From positions 1 through 47,118 of the forward strand of contig JAFYMW010000002.1 in the NCBI GenBank assembly GCA_017548165.1: a stretch of DNA of 47,118 nt, read 5' to 3'. Positions 44,501-47,118 of the stretch are shown in pieces (the first letter of the stretch is position 1; the number at the start of each line of letters is the position of its first letter). A program made the position numbers and the translations under genes. The notes under the pieces were generated by a model. That model was given only the letters and a program-made list of their open reading frames with translations, did not search any database and was not told where the DNA came from. This DNA is from Bacteroidaceae bacterium (GTDB lineage Bacteria > Bacteroidota > Bacteroidia > Bacteroidales > Bacteroidaceae).

Positions 44501-45438
44501 TGACTCTGAGTGCTATTCCCAGCTACTTCTGCACTAATCAGGCTCTCGGTGCTGGTGGTAACGCTATGCAATTCACAAACGTACTTGGCAAGGCCGACAA
44601 TCAGTACATTTACATGCACGCAGAACAGCAAACACAGCTCCTCACTGCATGGAATGATAAGTCTGCTCTTAAGAGTATGATAATGATCGAGGAGGTTGAG
44701 GCAGTTAACGATGTTCCCACCACCGATTACATGACCAAGTTGTGGCCCGGTAAGATCTACACCTACACAATGCCTGTTGACGTAACCATCACCGAAGGTG
44801 CAAAGGCATACGCAGCAGAGTTGGTAGCAAGCGAAGAAGACACCGCTATCGTTCTGATGGCCTTCGAGGAGAAGATTAAGGCAGGTACTCCTTTCATCAT
44901 GATTGCTGACACAGAAGGTGAATACATCTCTACCAGCGACCGTTTGAAGGAAATTGCTTCTCAGATTTGCGAAACTGAGGGTAAGTATGGCAAGAACGAG
45001 CAAGCTATGGCCAACACTCAGCTGAACGACGAGTATGCTATCATTGAGATGAACCACGGTATGGAGGTTGACACTGTTGTTACCGACTTGTACAGCATGC
45101 GTGGTACCATGGCACCCGTTAACGTAGAACCTGGTAAGGGTATTGTAGCCAACGAGAACGGCTTTGCACACATCCGCATCAGAAAGGAAATCAGTGCATT
45201 CGGTGCATGGATTGCTTCCGACTTCGATCCTAAGAGTGCAGACGTACTCAGCAACTTGGTTATCAAGATTGAAGGTTCTGTAGACACAGGCATCAACGAG
45301 GTATTGAACAAGGTTGCTAAGAATGGCAACATCTACAACGCTGCTGGTCAGCTCGTAGGTAAGGGTAACATCAACACCGTCAACAACTTGCCCGCAGGCA
45401 TCTATGTTGTAAACGGCGTTAAGGTTACTAAGAAGTAA
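41578..45438 (+). CDS. Very large secreted surface protein with discoidin-like region
   Basis: 1286 residues, no catalytic motif recognised. MKKITSFLMMMVMCCLNTFA is a signal peptide. Residues about 540-715 (SAENFYSPYHCPAEGNIAQL through LVVYGTNDAYVLDD and GYFHMGEFQLYP) resemble a discoidin (F5/8 type C) beta-sandwich, a glycan-binding fold. Residues about 725-870 are Ala-rich and helical. The final 30 residues (NIYNAAGQLVGKGNINTVNN, then LPAGIYVVNGVKVTKK) resemble the type IX secretion tail, so the protein is probably exported to the cell surface. Codons are uniformly those of abundant proteins. A terminator follows. It could be a structural or adhesive protein. Confidence 0.85.
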   Translation: MKKITSFLMMMVMCCLNTFAQFDEALTAITDLSELSDDAVYTIHSERTFLFYSDAVPDKIASGNGTSVGNVSWNPFDPNQQFKIKKIEDKYYLYSVGIQLYVNNEGYYGVNPETELKIMPAISTDYPWFLGLGSNFLNSQGPGQTPNGLAINTWGSNQSAHEDAGNHYNIYEVDMSQYDPYAIAFDNLVADLNTIVNQSSGAFIDNLMAGENVGTKPGNYRQENVDAFLALHKIVDDLMFTMETDGLEAVQALYPTPEDITKLNEDYVAAYNLLVTDKVPLAISNITPGYYTFNSCLFWYVNKQDTTFYTQEEADSVNAEMGYQEGDEGFVTVSNVKEVTTHQVAAPIKSLYSRHDDGTNADWMAWGTQESKADFLWKIEAVEGKPTEYRMINMANGKTHISIGQSSNSKLELNDTATVCFDWRNDAEVVKHMINGEEVESTVVSFNIRSSKQAEGAYNYMHCGSHSSGAGTGSWIVGWADGGATRWYMSPVDEATADLWINGPAAQLRAMVDKGDSIAAAFPAQLKIATDLVGPMTDKPIASAENFYSPYHCPAEGNIAQLFDGQYNNTGNFWHSNWQSNNAYAYSNVNGTNYFVVEDINSDINGALVVKVARRPVANDHLTELVVYGTNDAYVLDDDLANIKAGGEDLYEWTQLGTLSTPYGSGSEFITSNSIEFEGQYKFYKFVATKTTTNRGYFHMGEFQLYPVSNEKRYETTQYDVRKAEADALEAAVAVWNEKAFSADSLELLEDESFTAAYNTLIAAGEAWGKVFVDPAALRAAIAAAPDANLFVIGNNPGQWKEGTVTPATVVNAAEAYNAAGAYTPAESEAHIAAIAKAETDVWAAANKVETGKWYRFRFATEEMYDTYGWGKENIGATVNKYDIETASALFNKVVAVGKTLTTYIPYTTDEGAEDTVTVYSVEATDEWYDGDRLGFYEEEFTEGEDLFQFIQATDSSYIIQNKATGLFVRGGRPMTLSAIPSYFCTNQALGAGGNAMQFTNVLGKADNQYIYMHAEQQTQLLTAWNDKSALKSMIMIEEVEAVNDVPTTDYMTKLWPGKIYTYTMPVDVTITEGAKAYAAELVASEEDTAIVLMAFEEKIKAGTPFIMIADTEGEYISTSDRLKEIASQICETEGKYGKNEQAMANTQLNDEYAIIEMNHGMEVDTVVTDLYSMRGTMAPVNVEPGKGIVANENGFAHIRIRKEISAFGAWIASDFDPKSADVLSNLVIKIEGSVDTGINEVLNKVAKNGNIYNAAGQLVGKGNINTVNNLPAGIYVVNGVKVTKK

Positions 45439-45522
45439 ATCAAGAAGCCCCCTCTCCCACCCCTCCCCACCATGTGTGGGAGGGAGTGGTAAACAATCCA
45501 AACGAGGGGACCTACTAATATC

Positions 45523-45555
45523 AAAAAGCGCTCCGCTCTCTGCGGTGCGCTTTTT
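45523..45555 (+). terminator. Strong Rho-independent terminator
   Basis: AAAAAGCGCTCCGC (45523-45536) pairs with GCGGTGCGCTTTTT (45542-45555) with a 5-base loop and one mismatch, and T-rich sequence continues. It ends the large secreted protein gene; another GC-rich stem (CTCCCAC/GTGGGAG) lies just before at 45456-45483. Confidence 0.9.
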
Positions 45556-45583
45556 CTTTTTTTATCTCTCTGTCCTATTAAAG

Positions 45584-45626
45584 CCAAATCGGTCATTAGA
45601 CTGTTACGCGCTAATGACCGATTTGG
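45584..45626. repeat. CGGTCATTAG hairpin element, copy 2 (compact)
   Basis: A perfect 16-base stem, CCAAATCGGTCATTAG at 45584-45599 and its complement at 45611-45626, enclosing the 11-base loop ACTGTTACGCG. Same arms as 13537-13704. It may also act as a terminator, but there is no T run. Confidence 0.85.
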
Positions 45627-45755
45627 GATTATTTATAATCCCTATTCTATGTGCAGACACATCGTCCACCAAAGGACAAATATACGCAAAATTCCTTATA
45701 TCGTGCATGTGCTGACAATATATTATTCTCCTGCACACAATATATTATCCGCCTT

Positions 45756-45793
45756 CAAACAAAGTATTCCTCCGCCTCCAAACAAAGTATTCC
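45756..45793 (+). repeat. Two direct copies of CAAACAAAGTATTCC
   Basis: The 15-base word occurs at 45756-45770 and 45779-45793, 8 bases apart, in noncoding sequence. Function unknown; could be slippage. Confidence 0.7.
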
Positions 45794-45812
45794 TTGCACG
45801 CCCACGCCAAAA

Positions 45813-46112
45813 GGATTACAGATTACGATTACAAAACTTTCTCTCCCCCCTCTCTTGCAGTGACGCTACGTGTAGCACCCCCCCAAAAAACAAGACCCAC
45901 TACCAAGTAAGAAGCATATATATAAATATAAATGTATATAGTATATAGATATAATATATAGTATATATATATATACATTATTATAAGTATATTATATAAT
46001 ATGATATCAACCAAATAACTAATATACAAGACTTTAACCCAACTCTACTGCTCTGCCACTGCACCACTCCTGCACCCCATAGCGAATGTTTTGTAATCGT
46101 AATCTGTAATCC
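45813..46112. mobile_element. 300-bp element with 25-bp perfect terminal inverted repeats
   Basis: The left arm 45813-45837 (starting GGATTACAGATTACGATTAC) is the exact reverse complement of the right arm 46088-46112. Internal sequence is AT-rich and has no coding frame, except a tRNA-like fragment near 46029-46079. This is the build of a miniature inverted-repeat element, but I see no flanking target duplication, so it may instead be a chance or structural inverted repeat. Confidence 0.5.
45917..46003. repeat. AT dinucleotide-rich tract
   Basis: Long runs of TATATA and TATAT with few G or C bases inside the 300-bp inverted-repeat element. Probably noncoding; several reading frames through it are composed only of Ile, Tyr and similar residues. 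Confidence 0.75.
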
Positions 46113-46242
46113 CCAGCACCCCACCTTACGAAGTGAAAGGTGAGAACGGACTTGCGTAGCTTGATGAGCGTAGGCGAATAAAAGTGAAAACTGAATGGTT
46201 TTTATCCATCTCCTCAGTCTCTTTGCTTCTTTACCCAGTGTT

Positions 46243-46291
46243 AATCCCAAATCAGCCATTAGACTGTTACGCACTAATTACCGATTGGATT
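46243..46291. repeat. CGGTCATTAG hairpin element, copy 3 (diverged)
   Basis: Left arm AATCCCAAATCAGCCATTAG at 46243-46262, loop ACTGTTACGCA at 46263-46273 (one change from copy 2), right arm CTAATTACCGATTGGATT at 46274-46291. Stem pairing is partly broken by substitutions in both arms, as expected of an old copy. Confidence 0.75.
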
Positions 46292-46309
46292 AGAACAGAA
46301 ATGCGAATA

Positions 46310-46359
46310 AACAGCAATCCGCAACACCTTGCCATTGATTGGGGGTGCTGCGGATTGTT
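46310..46359 (-). terminator. Hairpin after the BspA-like gene
   Basis: CAATCCGCAACACC (46315-46328) pairs with GGTGCTGCGGATTG (46344-46357) with one G-T or mismatch position. It lies downstream of the LRR gene stop at 46398, and shares its stem with the hairpin at 41271-41301. Confidence 0.65.
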
Positions 46360-46397
46360 ATTTCAATGTCGCTAAAAGCTAAAACGCTAATCGCTCC

Positions 46398-47118
46398 TTA
46401 CTTAACCATCAACTTTCCATTCTGGATATAGATACCCTTCTGTGCCTTCTGCACACGGCGACCAGAGAGGTCGTAAACGGCAGTTTTCACATTTGCGTTT
46501 TCCGTTTTCACCTCCTCAATGCCTGTCTCCTCTTCGGTGAGGGCTACGTTATTGCCAAACTTGCTCCAAGGCGTTTTTGCCTTATAGCTCTCAATAGAAG
46601 CAGCAGGAACATGAAGATTAGCATATTCTGGATAAGAACCGTCAAAAGCATCGCTCTTCGTAGAGGGTACCTTTTCTGCATAGCAATAGACATCAAGCAG
46701 CTCTGGGCAATTGGCAAAGGCACTTGAATAAATGTTCTTTACTCCACTACCTATAGTCACCGATGTCAAACCAGAGCAACCATCGAAAGCATAATCCCCT
46801 ATGCTCGTCACACTATTAGGAATAGTTACCGAGGTCAAACCAGAGCAACCATAGAAAGCATACCTCCCTATGCTCGTCACACTATTAGGTATAGTCACCG
46901 AGGTCAAACGAGTGCAACCAGAGAAAGTTCTAGTCCCTATGCTCGTCACACTATTACCGATAGTCACCGAGGTCAAACCAGAGCAACCAGAGAAAGCCCA
47001 ATCCCCTATGCTCGTCACACTATTAGGTATAGTCACCGAGGTCAAACCAGAGCAACCAGAGAAAGCATTATCCCCTATGCTCGTCACACTATTAGGTATA
47101 GTCACCGAGGTCAAACCA
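46398..47118 (-). CDS. BspA-like LRR surface protein, 5' end outside window
   Basis: The C-terminal 239 or so residues of a leucine-rich-repeat (LRR_5) surface protein. Six 23-residue units can be read, each like [20 protein letters not shown], with small changes (YAFYGC, RTFSGC). They are encoded by nearly identical 69-bp units at roughly 46700-47118. The chain then reads [20 protein letters not shown] and ends in [26 protein letters not shown], a type IX-like tail. BspA-type proteins bind fibronectin or fibrinogen or act as coaggregation adhesins. The frame runs off the right edge. Repeat copy number is prone to change. Confidence 0.88.
   Translation of the reverse strand, partial: GLTSVTIPNSVTSIGDNAFSGCSGLTSVTIPNSVTSIGDWAFSGCSGLTSVTIGNSVTSIGTRTFSGCTRLTSVTIPNSVTSIGRYAFYGCSGLTSVTIPNSVTSIGDYAFDGCSGLTSVTIGSGVKNIYSSAFANCPELLDVYCYAEKVPSTKSDAFDGSYPEYANLHVPAASIESYKAKTPWSKFGNNVALTEEETGIEEVKTENANVKTAVYDLSGRRVQKAQKGIYIQNGKLMVK

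Noticed and set aside
42928-45501. 857-codon open frame on the minus strand opposite the large secreted protein
   Set aside because: It mirrors the abundant-protein codon bias of the sense gene, is rich in Val, Ser and Cys without known domains, and starts inside the downstream intergenic DNA. An antisense shadow explains it.
45829-46029. 66-codon frame in the AT tract
   Set aside because: Made of Ile/Tyr codons from TATATA repeats; no coding character.

Overview
The window looks like a chromosome segment from a member of the Bacteroidales, most likely a Prevotella-type genus. Four things point there. Several genes are preceded by the TAnnTTTG box typical of Bacteroidetes sigma factors. The four-gene aromatic amino acid block includes a DAHP synthase fused to chorismate mutase. 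Two secreted proteins end in short tails of the type-IX-secretion style. There is also a BspA-type leucine-rich-repeat surface protein. Shine-Dalgarno sequences are largely absent, as expected for this phylum.

Layout. (1) 1-6282, minus strand: the 5' part of rmlA (dTDP-glucose synthesis), then a four-gene run of K+/H+ antiporter, MBOAT acyltransferase, AlgX-like DHHW partner and a YhcC-type radical SAM protein. (2) 6409-13480, plus strand: a plant-type methylthioadenosine nucleosidase, a small TPR-like protein, the Phe/Tyr block (prephenate dehydratase, aminotransferase, DAHP synthase-chorismate mutase, prephenate dehydrogenase), then phosphodiesterase, DUF554 and TrmO genes joined by ATGA overlaps. 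(3) 13769-22330: an envelope glycan region with manA, an LpxL-like acyltransferase, a Stealth-family phosphotransferase, GT2, LicD and GT4 enzymes, a LuxR-type regulator with a degenerate receiver, and an MsbA-like flippase read from a near-consensus promoter. (4) 22711-33658, plus strand, visibly more AT-rich: a defence island of about 11 kb. (5) 33833-38831, minus strand: a DUF6078-like protein, dnaK, recA and a carboxynorspermidine-dehydrogenase-like gene. (6) 39033-47118: secreted GH20 hexosaminidase, a very large secreted protein, a repeat-rich intergenic region and the end of a BspA-like LRR gene.

The defence island is the part most likely to hold something new. It begins with a 66-residue Cro/C1 regulator and a three-part protein: a DprA/SLOG-like Rossmann domain, a Myb-like trihelix and a PD-(D/E)XK nuclease. 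Next comes a compact two-gene system, an ABC-type ATPase of only 241 residues with a DUF4435 TOPRIM-like protein, which resembles PARIS (AriA/AriB). A second, paralogous regulator and an unrecognised 212-residue protein follow, then a decayed GHKL ATPase. A composite restriction-modification locus comes next: a tandem two-domain D12 adenine methylase, an HNH endonuclease and a beta-class MboII-like methylase. An ApeA-type HEPN protein is next, and the island ends in truncated DinD/RhuM remnants. The genes are packed with gaps of a few bases or overlaps, so the intact ones could be co-expressed in two or three transcripts.

The intergenic DNA carries several repeat families: a hairpin element seen three times with a CGGTCATTAG core, a dispersed GCCTTGGCGAG repeat seen twice, a 300-bp element bounded by 25-bp perfect inverted repeats, and 22-bp tandem repeats both upstream of the DAHP synthase gene and at the right edge of the defence island. 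All names come from reading motifs and translations by eye; no database search was run.
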